Shown: piece by piece, positions 1 through 8,129 of the stretch
How positions within the stretch are numbered: position 1 is the stretch's first letter
How the letters are laid out: each line of letters opens with the position of its first letter
Assembly (NCBI RefSeq): GCF_004153225.1
Contig: NZ_SEMB01000020.1
Coordinates: forward strand, 1 to 57,755
Direction: 5' to 3'
DNA length: 57,755 bases
Source: Sporolactobacillus sp. THM7-7
GTDB taxonomy: Bacteria > Bacillota > Bacilli > Bacillales > Sporolactobacillaceae
Notes under the pieces: model-generated
Told to the model about the DNA's origin: nothing
The model's input: the letters and a program-made list of their open reading frames with translations, nothing else
Databases searched by the model: none
Made by a program: the position numbers and the translations under genes

Positions 1-127
1 GACGGAAGAAGCATTGGATGAACTTCTGCCCTGGTCTGATTCTATTCCTTCAGAATGCAAGTTGCCTACAAGTGAATAATACATTGATCCCCACCCTTTT
101 TGTAGGTGGGGATTATTTGACGCTTAC
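1..127 (+). mobile_element. Right end of an IS66-family-like insertion sequence
   Basis: The first 79 bases encode the tail of a transposase. They are followed by a short hairpin (CCCCACC at 90-96 with GGTGGGG at 105-111) and a terminus ending GACGCTTAC at 119-127. IS66-family elements characteristically begin with GTAAGCGTC, which is the complement of this end. The TnpB reading frame starts exactly at base 128, so the boundary is well placed. The left end lies outside the window, so the expected target duplication cannot be checked. Confidence 0.6.
2..79 (+). CDS. C-terminal end of transposase (probably IS66 TnpC), 5' truncated by window edge
   Basis: Reading from base 2 gives 25 residues containing DELLPWSDSIP and ending in a TAA at 77-79. 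The LLPW-type ending is what I remember from the C-terminal tail of IS66 DDE transposases. Only the tail is visible, so catalytic residues cannot be checked. It sits immediately upstream of the IS terminus. Family assignment is from memory and from the adjacent terminus; another transposase family remains possible. Confidence 0.5.
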   Translation, partial: TEEALDELLPWSDSIPSECKLPTSE

Positions 128-460
128 GTGAGAACCAAACCAACTTATATTGCCATTGAAGATCTTAATATTAAAGGCATGATGAAAAATAGGCATTTGG
201 CTCGATCAGTTGCTCAACAAGGACTTTTTGACTTTAGAGTGAGATTAACAAACAAGCGTAAAGAATGTGGTATTCCATTACACATTGTTAATCGCTTCGA
301 ACCTAGCTCAAAAGTGTGTCACAATTGTGGGCATAAAAAAATAGATCTGAAACTTTCAGATCGAATCTACCATTGTGACAACTGTGGATATACAACTGAC
401 CGAGATTATAATGCGGCTCTTAACATTAGAGATACTCAAAACTTTAAATTAGCCTTTTAA
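128..460 (+). pseudogene. tnpB: TnpB (IS200/IS605-type) RNA-guided nuclease, C-terminal fragment
   Basis: The fragment encodes the second half of a TnpB protein. It begins just before the RuvC-II glutamate motif (IAIEDLNIKGM), carries the zinc ribbon (CHNCG and CDNCG pairs) and ends after the RuvC-III aspartate in TTDRDYNAALNIRD. The RuvC-I half is missing because the IS66-like element abuts codon 1 at base 128, so the product cannot be an active nuclease. TnpB proteins use a guide RNA made from the 3' end of their own element; the conserved tail at 461-577 is where that RNA would lie. The GTG at 128 is probably not a real start. Confidence 0.85.
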
Positions 461-577
461 AGCTGTTTAAAGTATGTACCGTGGGCTACACGGGAATTGA
501 CGACTGTGGACTGTTTATTGACCCTGTAGTAGTGAGCAGTTGGCGAGGCAGAACAGGAGGAAGCAGTAAAACTCTAG
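461..577 (+). other. 3' tail of the TnpB element (possible omega-RNA region)
   Basis: This stretch follows the TnpB stop and has the compact, G-rich look of the conserved tail of IS1341-type elements (GGGAATTGACGACTGTGGAC, then GGCGAGGCAGAACAGGAGG). In this family the guide RNA scaffold comes from the 3' end of tnpB and the right end of the element. That an RNA is made here is an inference. The exact right end of the element is unclear; it probably lies just upstream of the fra gene. Confidence 0.4.
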
Positions 578-617
578 GATGTATACATTTGTATATGTTT
601 TTAGTAGCAGAGAACAC

Positions 618-989
618 ATGGACGTTTTTGCAGACTATTTATCACAAATGGATAACCCGCAGCATCGGGCGCGAATGGAAGACGTTTTTTCTTGGATAAC
701 GAAGAAGTTTCCAAATTTAAAACCGGAATTTAAGTGGAATCAGCCGATGTACACCGATCATGGTACGTTTATTATTGCCTTCAGCACAGCCAAGCAACAT
801 ATGGCTGTTTCCCCTGAAAAGGCGGGCATTGACCATTTTTCTGATGAAATTGTTCGGGCCGGCTATGATCACAGCAAGATGTTGGTGCGCTTCCCGTGGG
901 ATCGTCCGGTTGATTTCTCGTTGCTTGAGAAGATGATCACGTACAATATTGCAGATAAGGCAGATTGTTCAACATTTTGGCGAAAATAA
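618..989 (+). CDS. fra: Frataxin-like iron chaperone Fra/YdhG (DUF1801)
   Basis: The 123-residue protein closely matches my memory of Bacillus subtilis YdhG (Fra), a frataxin-like protein that delivers iron for Fe-S cluster assembly in the cytosol. Diagnostic strings are KWNQPMYTDHGTFI, HMAVSPEKAGI, LLEKMITYNI and the ending DKADCSTFW. I chose ATG 618 (MDVFADYL) because homologues start there. An upstream ATG at 579 would add 13 residues read from the transposon tail, although it has the better ribosome site (AGGAGG near 553 is distant). The gene sits right behind the TnpB element, whose insertion may have replaced its native promoter. Confidence 0.85.
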   Translation: MDVFADYLSQMDNPQHRARMEDVFSWITKKFPNLKPEFKWNQPMYTDHGTFIIAFSTAKQHMAVSPEKAGIDHFSDEIVRAGYDHSKMLVRFPWDRPVDFSLLEKMITYNIADKADCSTFWRK

Positions 990-1347
990 AAAAAAACAGA
1001 TGATTAAAGTGAACGAATTAAACACGTTCACTTTAAAGGGTCTACTATTTAAACTAATTTTACTGTGCCCGGGAGCGGACACGACAGCATTTTTTGATTC
1101 AGTCGACAGGACATGGCCGGCAGCACGATGCCCAATTGCCCCACTTTATCCCATATAAGGTGTCTACGCTTCGGAATCCCTACTCCTTCATTAATCGGGT
1201 AGGCATATTCCGTAACTGTAAGGGGACAGGCTCATACATAGAGCTCAGAGCGTCTTTCTTTGCCTCCATGTAACTAAATAAGCGGAATAACGCTCGGCTG
1301 ATCGGATGGCATCACATTAATGCACTCACTCATTCAGTAATCCAAGT
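990..1347. other. Intergenic region with one perfect hairpin
   Basis: No credible gene was seen in this 358-base gap between convergent genes. A perfect 12-bp inverted repeat lies at 1004-1015 and 1025-1036 (TTAAAGTGAACG). On the minus strand it is followed by a T-rich run, and on the plus strand by none. It may serve as a weak terminator between fra and the convergent efflux gene. The rest shows no structure that I can name. Confidence 0.5.
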
Positions 1348-2562
1348 TTATCCATGCACGGGTTGCGGCTGCTCCCTTTTTGTCATTTTAAAGAACACGA
1401 CCGAGCCAATGAACGAGGTGCCAAATAAGATCGCACCCATCGGTACAGCGGTCGATTCATTCATACCTACAAAGGGCGAGACAATCGAACCGAGCAGGAG
1501 GGGAAGCATACCCAGCACCGCACTGGCGCTTCCCGCATTCCGCGCCTGATTTTTCATGCCCAAAGTAAACGTACTGGTCACGACCATGCCAATAGATGTC
1601 ATGTAGATAAAAATGAGTATGACTAAGCTTGCCAGCGGTCCCTGGATAATCGTCATGACAAGAAGCAGTGAAGTCGCACTTAAAGCAATCATCACACCGA
1701 TTCGGAGCAGATTCCATTCGTGAAACCTGCCGCTGAAGCGACCAATGATAAAACTGCCCATAATAATCGCCAAACCATTCAGGCCGTAGAGGACACTGAA
1801 GACCTGTGGCGAGACACCGTAAATTTCCTGATAAACAAATGGCGTTCCTGATACGTAAGCAAAGCTGCCTCCATGTATGAATCCAACCGTTAATGCGTAA
1901 CCGATGAATGTACGATCATGAAGCAGGTCCCCCATGACGCGAACGGATTCGCCGACTGAACTGGGAATACGCATCTCCGGGGGAAGGGTTTCTTTTAACT
2001 GCCAGGCAACGACTAGAGCAATAAGCAGGCCAACAAGGCACAAAAAAAAGAAAATTGTATGCCAGGTAGCAAACGGAAGCAGCAAAATAGCCCCGCCAAT
2101 CATCGGGGCGATCATTGGCGCCACCGCATTGATGACCATTAAAACCGAAAAGAATTTCGTCATTTCCCGTCCACTGAACACGTCCCGTACGACCGCCCGA
2201 GACAGGACAACACCAGCCGAAGCCGTGAACCCTTGCAAAAACCGGGCAATCACCAACGTAAAAATATTGGGTGCGAAAGCACAGAGCAGCGATGTGAGGG
2301 CAAACAGGGAAATAGAGATTAATAAGGGCTTTCTTCTTCCCTGTGCATCACTGATCGGCCCTACAACAACCTGACCAATCGTCAGTCCAATCAAACAAGC
2401 GGTCAAACTCAGCTGGACCAGTGAAGCATTCGCCTGTAAATCGCGCGAAATATCGGGAAAACCAGGTAAATACAGATCAATATTAAACGGGCCCAGTAGG
2501 CCGAGCATTCCCAGAAGCAGGACGAGTACCAAACGTTTTTTCCCTGTTGGATTGTGCAGCAT
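1348..2562 (-). CDS. Bcr/CflA-family multidrug efflux transporter (MFS, DHA1)
   Basis: A 404-residue, 12-helix major facilitator protein of the Bcr/CflA drug:H+ antiporter type, expected in the cytoplasmic membrane. Helix 1 carries the characteristic DLYLPGFPDI motif. The loop 2-3 signature reads GPISDAQGRRKPLL and helix 5 contains the antiporter-type run NAVAPMIAPMIGG. An upstream GTG-region start would add seven residues, but the ATG at 2562 has an AAGGAG site nine bases away and is preferred. The substrate is unknown; relatives export bicyclomycin, chloramphenicol, florfenicol or sulfonamides. The gene stands alone. Confidence 0.85.
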   Translation of the reverse strand: MLHNPTGKKRLVLVLLLGMLGLLGPFNIDLYLPGFPDISRDLQANASLVQLSLTACLIGLTIGQVVVGPISDAQGRRKPLLISISLFALTSLLCAFAPNIFTLVIARFLQGFTASAGVVLSRAVVRDVFSGREMTKFFSVLMVINAVAPMIAPMIGGAILLLPFATWHTIFFFLCLVGLLIALVVAWQLKETLPPEMRIPSSVGESVRVMGDLLHDRTFIGYALTVGFIHGGSFAYVSGTPFVYQEIYGVSPQVFSVLYGLNGLAIIMGSFIIGRFSGRFHEWNLLRIGVMIALSATSLLLVMTIIQGPLASLVILIFIYMTSIGMVVTSTFTLGMKNQARNAGSASAVLGMLPLLLGSIVSPFVGMNESTAVPMGAILFGTSFIGSVVFFKMTKREQPQPVHG

Positions 2563-3105
2563 ACGCCAACTCCTTTCTCCCATGACGAGTGGTTTGAATC
2601 AACATCAGATTCTAGTTTAATTCCGAAGAAACCATCTGTCTAGAATGTTGATTCATCTTCAGCTTCTTCATGAAGTTGTCTTCACGAAACGCACAGGCGC
2701 CCTGATTCTGTCAGCAGCACGGAGGAAAATTTCCACAAATTAAGCCAGGACGCGATGAACCTTTAAGTCGAAGAAGTTCTCTTCTTACTGCATGCTTCGG
2801 ATCAAAATTTTTTGGACCGTACAGATTATTTCGCGTTTCTGGAACGCATATTTTGTCATGATAATCCGGAGCTTTATTGGCGTATCATACTTATCGTTTG
2901 TTCCAATACTCGCTTTATATACATCTGACGGCGGCCAACCGATTCAGCAGGCTCTTCACTGGTATCGTCCATACCGGTTATCTCGTTGTTGACTTATCTG
3001 GATTCGCTTGTTGCCATCCTTTTAGACATTATAGTCATTGGATTTGTCCTTGATCAGGTTGATGAGCGTTTAGTAGAATTAAGCTATACGAACATTCCAC
3101 GATAG
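2563..3105 (+). other. Non-coding stretch with degenerate membrane-protein coding traces
   Basis: The region has no intact gene. Around 2790-2990 one frame encodes a hydrophobic 66-residue stretch (SFIGVSYLSFVPILALY). From about 2968 a second frame encodes LDSLVAILLDIIVIGFVLDQVDERLVELSY and stops just before the next pseudogene. Together they look like the eroded end of a membrane-protein gene with frameshifts, but I cannot name the family. Confidence 0.35.
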
Positions 3106-3123
3106 TTAGGGAGGAAGTGAAAA

Positions 3124-3555
3124 ATGATGGATTGCGAAATGGTTATGCAGGAACCGGAAGCGCTTAGCACGGAACGAATGAAAAAGACCTACATAAGCAA
3201 TGGTGCTCACGAGCCGCTTTTTGGGGTGGCTACAGGAAAAATGAAGCCACTCGCAAAAAAAATTAAGAAAAATCAACCTTAGGCCGAGCAACTTTATGCC
3301 ACCGGGAACTATGATGCCATGTATTTGCCGGCGTTATTGCCGACCCAAAGGCGATGACTGAGGAGGCAGATTTTGAGCGTTGGATGGATGCAGCGTATTT
3401 CTCATGACAGGGCATTCGAGACTGCCAAGGCGGTCGGACCAGTCGAAATCAGGCGGGAGAAGAAAAAAAGCAGGATCCTGCGTGCTGCCAAAAGTATTCA
3501 AAAAGATATCGATAGAGGGAAGCTAGGATTCAAGAAAATATGTAAGAGGTTAGCC
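3124..3555 (+). pseudogene. DNA alkylation repair protein (AlkD-like HEAT family), deleted and frameshifted
   Basis: ATG 3124 follows a good GGGAGGAAG site and opens the N-terminus of a DNA alkylation repair enzyme (EALSTERMKK, then NGAHEPLFGVATGKMKPLAKKI). It stops at a TAG after KKNQP near 3281. Further matching segments follow in other frames: EQLYATGNYDAMY, ADPKAMTEEADFERWMDAAYF, then directly the C-terminal part ETAKAVGPVEIRREKKKSR...AAKSIQKDIDRGKLGFKKI. The middle of the usual roughly 230-residue HEAT-repeat protein is missing. The usual GFKRKHVRC ending is also altered. The gene is therefore dead: at least two frame changes plus a central deletion. Confidence 0.75.
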
Positions 3556-3741
3556 TCATGTGCAGCGGTGTTGGAATCCATCGTTCTCAGAGAGCGGTTT
3601 TCTGTCGCTCGTTGATTGCTTTCTTGGTCCCCGCAAATTCGTAACTTCAGCCGTGAGCCGGTGTATCCCTTAATTGGCGTCTTCCCTAAAAGATCACTTT
3701 GTATCTAGATCGATAGGACAGAACGATGATTTTATACATAA

Positions 3742-3936
3742 GGCTATGTTAAATGATGTTGTTGATCGGATCCAAATGAAAAAAGATGAAAAAAGCGAAA
3801 TTCATGAGACTCCTGCGGGAAAGCGAGCCAAGCTCTGGCCCCGGAGCGAGGACTTTTCGAGCGAGGAGGCTTGCGGATCGCCCGCGGAAAGCGAGTGAAT
3901 GCCGCTTTAATCAACAATGGCCACCAATAACAGAGC
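3742..3936 (+). mobile_element. MITE-like repeat, copy 1 (195 bp) with 9-bp direct repeats
   Basis: The element is bounded by direct repeats TATACATAA (3733-3741 and 3937-3945). Its ends are imperfect inverted repeats: GGCTATGTTA at the left, the complement of GCTCTGTTAT at the right. The interior carries GAGACTCCTGCGGGAAAGCG and GAGGAGGC...GCCCGCGGAAAGCGAG, which can fold into a long GC-rich hairpin. A second copy lies at 10391-10564. Short elements with this core occur repeatedly in Bacillaceae genomes as I remember them. It has no transposase gene. Confidence 0.75.
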
Positions 3937-3962
3937 TATACATAAAAAAAGGAGCCGTTTCA

Positions 3963-4895
3963 GTGAGAAACTTGATTCTGGGTCTAGCTAGTTTCATGAT
4001 GCTGGTCCTGGTCGTTACCTTATTCTTTTACCAGCGTCCGAGCGGCGGCGTTCAGCCTCCATTCGGCCAGCTGATGAGTCATCAGGAATCGCCAAAAACT
4101 GAACAGCCCGCTCAGCCTGAGTCGCTTCAGCCGGTCAATACGGATCCAATCAGTTACACGTTGCAAAATAATGCCTTACACATCACTTACAATAGCGGGG
4201 AGGACTGGGTTAGCGTCCCCATTAGTAAAAATCAGTTATTTGGCGGGGAGTACCAGGGAGACAAAAGTGAACTGATCGATGGCAGTTATATGCTTACAAA
4301 AAATCAAGCCGCCTTTTTATCTACTGATGGAATAGACCAACAAACCGTTTCATTAACTTATTCAACGGATCAGGGCAAAACGTGGAGAAAAGCAGCCGTG
4401 ACGCATGCTTTTCCGGGCGTACGCTTCAGAAAAGTTCAATTCTTAAACAGTGATTTCGGCTACATTATTTTATCAGGCGGCCGGACCATGTCTTCAGAAT
4501 ATTCAGCTGTCTATTTAACCCATGATGGCGGAAAAAACTGGAATGAAACAACAAATTCAGGAGTTACCCGATTAATTTATGACGGCGGTTTTGTCGATGA
4601 ATCAACCGGTTTTCTATCCTTTGGTACGATTAACCCCGAAGCGCCTGATCTTTACGTCACGACCAATCGAGGGAAAACTTGGGACAAGGCTGAGGTACAC
4701 GTTCCGGAAAAGTATCACCCAATGTTTGTCACGGCTGAAGTCCCGACCGTTGAGGGGGATTATTTAGCGGTTTTGGTAAATCAAGGTCCAAATGGCGACT
4801 ATTTAGGGGGACAAGTAAAAGGCAAATTTATTTCGAAGGATGGCGGCAAGACATGGTCCTTCTCGGCAGAGGTTCGGTCAAATGAGGCAGAATAA
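3963..4895 (+). CDS. Exported Asp-box (BNR/sialidase-like repeat) protein
   Basis: This 310-residue protein has one N-terminal hydrophobic segment (LILGLASFMMLVLVVTLFF), most likely a signal anchor, followed by a beta-propeller-like region. Four Asp-box motifs are visible: STDQGKTW, THDGGKNW, TTNRGKTW and SKDGGKTW. Such repeats mark sialidase-like or Ycf48/vacuolar sorting-type propellers; no enzyme active site was recognised. GTG 3963 is the start, with AGGAG eight bases upstream. Longer frames run upstream through the MITE and are artefacts. The stop overlaps the next gene by 14 bases, so the three genes 3963-5744 form one operon. Function unknown. Confidence 0.8.
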   Translation: MRNLILGLASFMMLVLVVTLFFYQRPSGGVQPPFGQLMSHQESPKTEQPAQPESLQPVNTDPISYTLQNNALHITYNSGEDWVSVPISKNQLFGGEYQGDKSELIDGSYMLTKNQAAFLSTDGIDQQTVSLTYSTDQGKTWRKAAVTHAFPGVRFRKVQFLNSDFGYIILSGGRTMSSEYSAVYLTHDGGKNWNETTNSGVTRLIYDGGFVDESTGFLSFGTINPEAPDLYVTTNRGKTWDKAEVHVPEKYHPMFVTAEVPTVEGDYLAVLVNQGPNGDYLGGQVKGKFISKDGGKTWSFSAEVRSNEAE

Positions 4896-5100
4896 GTGGA
4901 TGAAAAGCTTCTGTTGGGCCCTTTTTCTTATTGCTGTGGGCTTTTTCTATCTGCAAATAGGTTATTTGGTGATTCATAGACGCTTTCAAATCGAGTATAT
5001 TGATGATCGGCTCTTTTATATCGTTAACATGCTGTGTGCGTGCTCGCTTGCACTGGCTATCATATTTTTAGGTTCTTATCGAAAAAAGTTATTGCGATGA
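4882..5100 (+). CDS. Small two-helix membrane protein
   Basis: A 72-residue protein with two hydrophobic stretches (FCWALFLIAVGFFYLQIGYLVI and FYIVNMLCACSLALAIIFLG) separated by a charged loop, ending in a basic RKKLLR tail. ATG 4882 lies inside the end of the Asp-box gene, and its TGA overlaps the ATG of the next gene (ATGA), so translation is probably coupled on both sides. I do not recognise the family. Its tight packing suggests it works with its neighbours at the membrane. Confidence 0.65.
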   Translation: MRQNKWMKSFCWALFLIAVGFFYLQIGYLVIHRRFQIEYIDDRLFYIVNMLCACSLALAIIFLGSYRKKLLR

Positions 5101-5744
5101 TTACCGGTGCGGGACTGCTGTTCATCCTTGTTCCTGGGATCCTGATGGTTCAAAGCAACCAGAAGATAAAAAATATAACCCATCTGTCTCCGGATTGGAC
5201 CCATATTTTATCGATAAAAGAAAACCTGGCAACTAATGAAGCTGTTTCCTATCGATCCTATTATGGCATCTTCGGCCGTCCCAAAGATCGATTGCCTGAT
5301 AAAGTTGATGGCGACCTTAAAGTGGAATGGCTGGCAAAAGATATCGCTGCTGTGACCTATAAAGCAGCCAACGATAAGCATAAGATTCAGCAATATATCG
5401 GTACTTATGGCGACCGCGGGAGCGGCACGTCTTATTATTATGTCGGTGCTGAAATTCACGGAACTTGGCAGGGCGATGGTGCAAAGGTGGTCAGCGGTAA
5501 AGAAGGGGTCTCTGTGACTGCTGGAGGCCAAACCGAACAATTTGGATGGGATCAAATTGTTCAATTTGGGACCCTGGCTATTGTGCTGCAGAAAAATAAT
5601 GAAGCTGTTTGGACCGTTGCATTGAAGGAAAATTTTGTTGTGGACACTGATGCTTCGAAACAGACTGTTGGTGATATTGCTTTGTATCAAGCGACAATGG
5701 GGAAAAATGAGCCGATCATCTTAAAATTCAAAAAGTCTGAATAA
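5097..5744 (+). CDS. Membrane-anchored protein of unknown function
   Basis: A 215-residue protein with an N-terminal hydrophobic helix (ITGAGLLFILVPGILMV) followed by a soluble, probably extracellular domain rich in beta-type sequence (TYGDRGSGTSYYYVGAEIHGTW). ATG 5097 overlaps the previous stop in ATGA form; no strong ribosome site is seen, consistent with coupled translation. No catalytic motif or known family was recognised. It is the last gene of the three-gene set that starts with the Asp-box protein. Confidence 0.7.
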   Translation: MITGAGLLFILVPGILMVQSNQKIKNITHLSPDWTHILSIKENLATNEAVSYRSYYGIFGRPKDRLPDKVDGDLKVEWLAKDIAAVTYKAANDKHKIQQYIGTYGDRGSGTSYYYVGAEIHGTWQGDGAKVVSGKEGVSVTAGGQTEQFGWDQIVQFGTLAIVLQKNNEAVWTVALKENFVVDTDASKQTVGDIALYQATMGKNEPIILKFKKSE

Positions 5745-5893
5745 GCACAAGAGAAGTGGCTTGACCCATTTGACAAAGCAGCGGGAATGACTTAAAGTAA
5801 AACCAATTAAATGAACGGAAGGGTGAACCAAGGGCCAATGAGAATCTAATCCTATTTTTGAAGCCGTTAACTGAAGGTATGGGGGAGCAGCAG

Positions 5894-6016
5894 GTGAAGT
5901 CTGTCTTCATGCCTTCGCACGGTGTTTTCAGGATAGGATGGATTTTCTATAGCCGAAGCGAAAGGGAAGGTCTCTTTTGCGGTTCGCCTATATGTATTAA
6001 GTCTCCTATTCTGTAG
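5894..6016 (+). CDS. Leader peptide ORF upstream of the ABC-F gene
   Basis: A GTG at 5894 lies six bases after a strong GGGGGAG site and opens a 40-codon frame (MKSVFMPSHGVFRIG...). Its TAG at 6014-6016 falls in the loop of the terminator hairpin before the ABC-F gene. An ATG at 5879 in the same frame is an alternative start. Drug-responsive ABC-F genes in Firmicutes are commonly controlled by translated leaders like this one. Translation here is an inference from the ribosome site and the placement of the stop. Confidence 0.6.
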   Translation: MKSVFMPSHGVFRIGWIFYSRSEREGLFCGSPICIKSPIL

Positions 6017-6034
6017 CGGATAGGGGGCTTTTTT
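5999..6034 (+). terminator. Attenuator hairpin before the ABC-F gene
   Basis: A 13-bp stem (5999-6011 with 6018-6030, including G-U pairs) with a 6-base loop is followed by a T run, 34 bases before the ABC-F start. Bases 5929-5938 (CAGGATAGGA) can pair over 10 bp with 6004-6013 (TCCTATTCTG), which would destroy this stem, so a mutually exclusive antiterminator exists. A separate hairpin at about 5947-5994 fits between the two. Confidence 0.75.
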
Positions 6035-6068
6035 GTCCCCGCTGACTTTAAAAAATGGGGATGATCGG

Positions 6069-7637
6069 ATGATTTTACTCAAAGCACAGAACCTGAAGCA
6101 CTCTGTCAAAGACCGATTATTATTCGCTGTGAGCCAGCTGCACGTCTATCAAGGAGACCGAATTGGCTTAGTCGGCCGAAATGGGAGCGGAAAAACGACG
6201 TTGCTGCGCATTCTAGCTAAAGAGCGCGCCCCGGAAGAAGGAACGGTGATACACGAAGTGCCATGCGGGCTTCTTCCTCAGCTTAAACGGACGGACACGA
6301 CCAAAAGCGGCGGAGAAGTCACTCAAGAATATATTTTAGATGCACTGAATCAAGCACCGGATTTACTTCTGGCCGATGAGCCAACGACTCATCTGGATGC
6401 GGATCATATTGAATGGCTGGAGAAGAAGCTCGGCGGGTGGCCGGGCGCCTTTATCATTGTCTCCCACGACCGGGCGTTCCTAGATGCCTTGTGCACGGTG
6501 ATCTGGGAAATTGATGGTGGCAAAATCAATATTTATACCGGTAATTACAGCGACTACAAGGAGCAAAAAGAAACTGAGTACCATCAAAAAGAGATGGCCT
6601 ATGAGAAATACGAGAAAAAGAAGAAACAGTTGGAGGAAGCACTGAAACTAAAAGAGAAAAAAGCGGAGCGCGCAACCAAAGCACCGAAGAAAGTCAGCCC
6701 ATCGGAGGCGAAGATCACAGGGGCAAAGCCGTATTTCGCCAAGAAGCAGAAGAAACTGCAAAAGACAGCAGAAGCGATAAAAACGCGATTAGATAAGCTG
6801 GAAAAAGTCGATAAAATCAAAGAAGTTCCGCCGATAAAAATGGACCTGCCGAACGCGGAAACGTTTCAAAACCGAATCATTCTGCGAGCAGAGGATGCGG
6901 CTGGCAGAGTGGGCAAACGCCTCCTCTGGAAGAAAACCCGTTTTTATGTTCGCGGAGGAGATAAAGTTGCTATTATCGGGCCTAATGGTGCCGGAAAAAC
7001 AACACTGATTAAGAAAATCATCAAGCAAGAGTCGGGCATGACGCTTTCTCCATCTGTAAAAATCGGTTATTTCAGCCAGAACTTATCGATCCTCGACACG
7101 AGCCAATCCATTATCGAAAATGTCCGCTCATCATCGAAGCAGAATGAGACGCTGATCCGCACGGTTCTTGCGCGGATGCATTTTTCTGGAGAGGATGTCT
7201 ATAAGCCGGTCCATGTATTAAGCGGTGGCGAACGGGTCAAAGTCGCACTGACAAAAGTGTTTTTAAGTGACAGTAATACGCTGATGTTAGATGAACCGAC
7301 TAATTTTCTGGATACAGAAGCAGCCGACGCATTACAATCCCTTTTAAAAGATTACGAAGGAACGGTGCTCTTTGTCTCTCATGACCGCCGGTTGATTGAA
7401 CGTGTAGCGACGCAGATCATCCGTATTCGTGATCAAAAGCTGACCTTTTTTGATGGGACCTATCAACAATTGAAACAGGTGAGACCGCAGAAAGTCCGTG
7501 ATCCCAAAAAAGATAAACGTCTGATAATGGAAACAAAGATTTCTGAAGTGCTCAGCCGACTTAGTATTGAACCCTCAGAAGCACTAGAAAAAGAGTTCCA
7601 GCAGCTTTTAAGAGAAAAAAGGGAATTGGACCAATAA
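6069..7637 (+). CDS. vga: Vga-type ABC-F ribosomal protection protein
   Basis: A 522-residue cytosolic protein with two ABC ATPase domains and no membrane segments. It follows staphylococcal Vga(A) closely as I remember it: GRNGSGKT Walker A at about 36-43, the shortened signature TKSGGE at about 78-83, LLLADEP Walker B at about 99-105, the linker KPKK/GAKPYFAKKQKKL, the second Walker A GPNGAGKT, LSGGERVKVAL, and the ending EVLSRLSIEPSEALEKEF. Such proteins bind the ribosomal E site and displace streptogramin A, lincosamide and pleuromutilin drugs. ATG 6069 is chosen from the Vga alignment and the GGGG eight bases upstream. The leader ORF and attenuator upstream suggest drug induction. The exact resistance range cannot be read from the sequence, and the gene may be intrinsic. 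Confidence 0.85.
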   Translation: MILLKAQNLKHSVKDRLLFAVSQLHVYQGDRIGLVGRNGSGKTTLLRILAKERAPEEGTVIHEVPCGLLPQLKRTDTTKSGGEVTQEYILDALNQAPDLLLADEPTTHLDADHIEWLEKKLGGWPGAFIIVSHDRAFLDALCTVIWEIDGGKINIYTGNYSDYKEQKETEYHQKEMAYEKYEKKKKQLEEALKLKEKKAERATKAPKKVSPSEAKITGAKPYFAKKQKKLQKTAEAIKTRLDKLEKVDKIKEVPPIKMDLPNAETFQNRIILRAEDAAGRVGKRLLWKKTRFYVRGGDKVAIIGPNGAGKTTLIKKIIKQESGMTLSPSVKIGYFSQNLSILDTSQSIIENVRSSSKQNETLIRTVLARMHFSGEDVYKPVHVLSGGERVKVALTKVFLSDSNTLMLDEPTNFLDTEAADALQSLLKDYEGTVLFVSHDRRLIERVATQIIRIRDQKLTFFDGTYQQLKQVRPQKVRDPKKDKRLIMETKISEVLSRLSIEPSEALEKEFQQLLREKRELDQ

Positions 7638-7678
7638 CTGGCGAATGCGCCGACTATCAGCGGATAGGCCGAGGATGA

Positions 7679-7933
7679 ATGACTGAGGACGCGTTTTTTA
7701 GTAGATTGCCCTATACGGATCCTGTCCTGGGCGATGCGTTCTACGATAAATTTGAGCGCGCCGAAGAGAACCATGCCATGAAATACGGCCTGGATCCTGA
7801 TGATCCGTCCCGGCCCGTTCGCGGTGCCATTCAGAACTTCACTAAAGTAAAAAGGGATCAAAAGGATACCCACAATTCCTACCTTACCCCCGACTCATTT
7901 TATTCTTTACAGATCGGACTTGCAGACGTATAA
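7679..7933 (+). CDS. Hypothetical protein, 84 residues
   Basis: An acidic N-terminal half (DAFFSRLPYTDPVLGDAFYDKFERAEENHAMKYGLDPDD) is followed by a basic stretch. It starts at ATG 7679 behind GAGGATGA and lies 42 bases downstream of the ABC-F gene on the same strand, so it may be cotranscribed. I do not recognise a family. It could be a real small protein or the remnant of a larger gene; no frame continues on either side. Confidence 0.35.
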   Translation: MTEDAFFSRLPYTDPVLGDAFYDKFERAEENHAMKYGLDPDDPSRPVRGAIQNFTKVKRDQKDTHNSYLTPDSFYSLQIGLADV

Positions 7934-7961
7934 TACCTCTGAAAATTAAATTTATCATTCT

Positions 7962-8106
7962 TTATTCGCTGAATCCGCAAAGAGCGGGGGAACCAATTCG
8001 GTGATGCCAGGCATCACTTGGGGTGAATCCTTCAAAGCAGGGACGGGCTACTCTCATGGACCGAATCCGACAGCTAACCTCGCAAGCGTCAGGAGAGAGG
8101 ATATGA
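7962..8106 (+). promoter_or_regulatory. c-di-AMP riboswitch (ydaO/yuaA class)
   Basis: The conserved core is readable in order: GAATCCGCAAAGAGCGGGGGAACC, ACTTGGGGTGAATCC, GCAGGGACGGGCTACTCTCAT, CCGAATCCGACAGCTAACCTCG, GGAGAGAGGA. This class binds cyclic di-AMP and usually switches off K+ and osmolyte uptake or cell-wall genes. It stands before a terminator hairpin and then a Kup K+ transporter, the expected logic: high c-di-AMP signals enough potassium and stops transcription. Confidence 0.95.
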
Positions 8107-8129
8107 CACTGATGATTGAAAGTTGATCG

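Noticed and set aside
3786-3962. N-terminal extension of the Asp-box protein
   Set aside because: The frame is open through the MITE-like element, but the ribosome site and signal sequence start at 3963.
5208-5690. 160-codon minus-strand frame opposite the anchored protein
   Set aside because: No ribosome site or recognisable family, and it opposes a gene in a tight operon.
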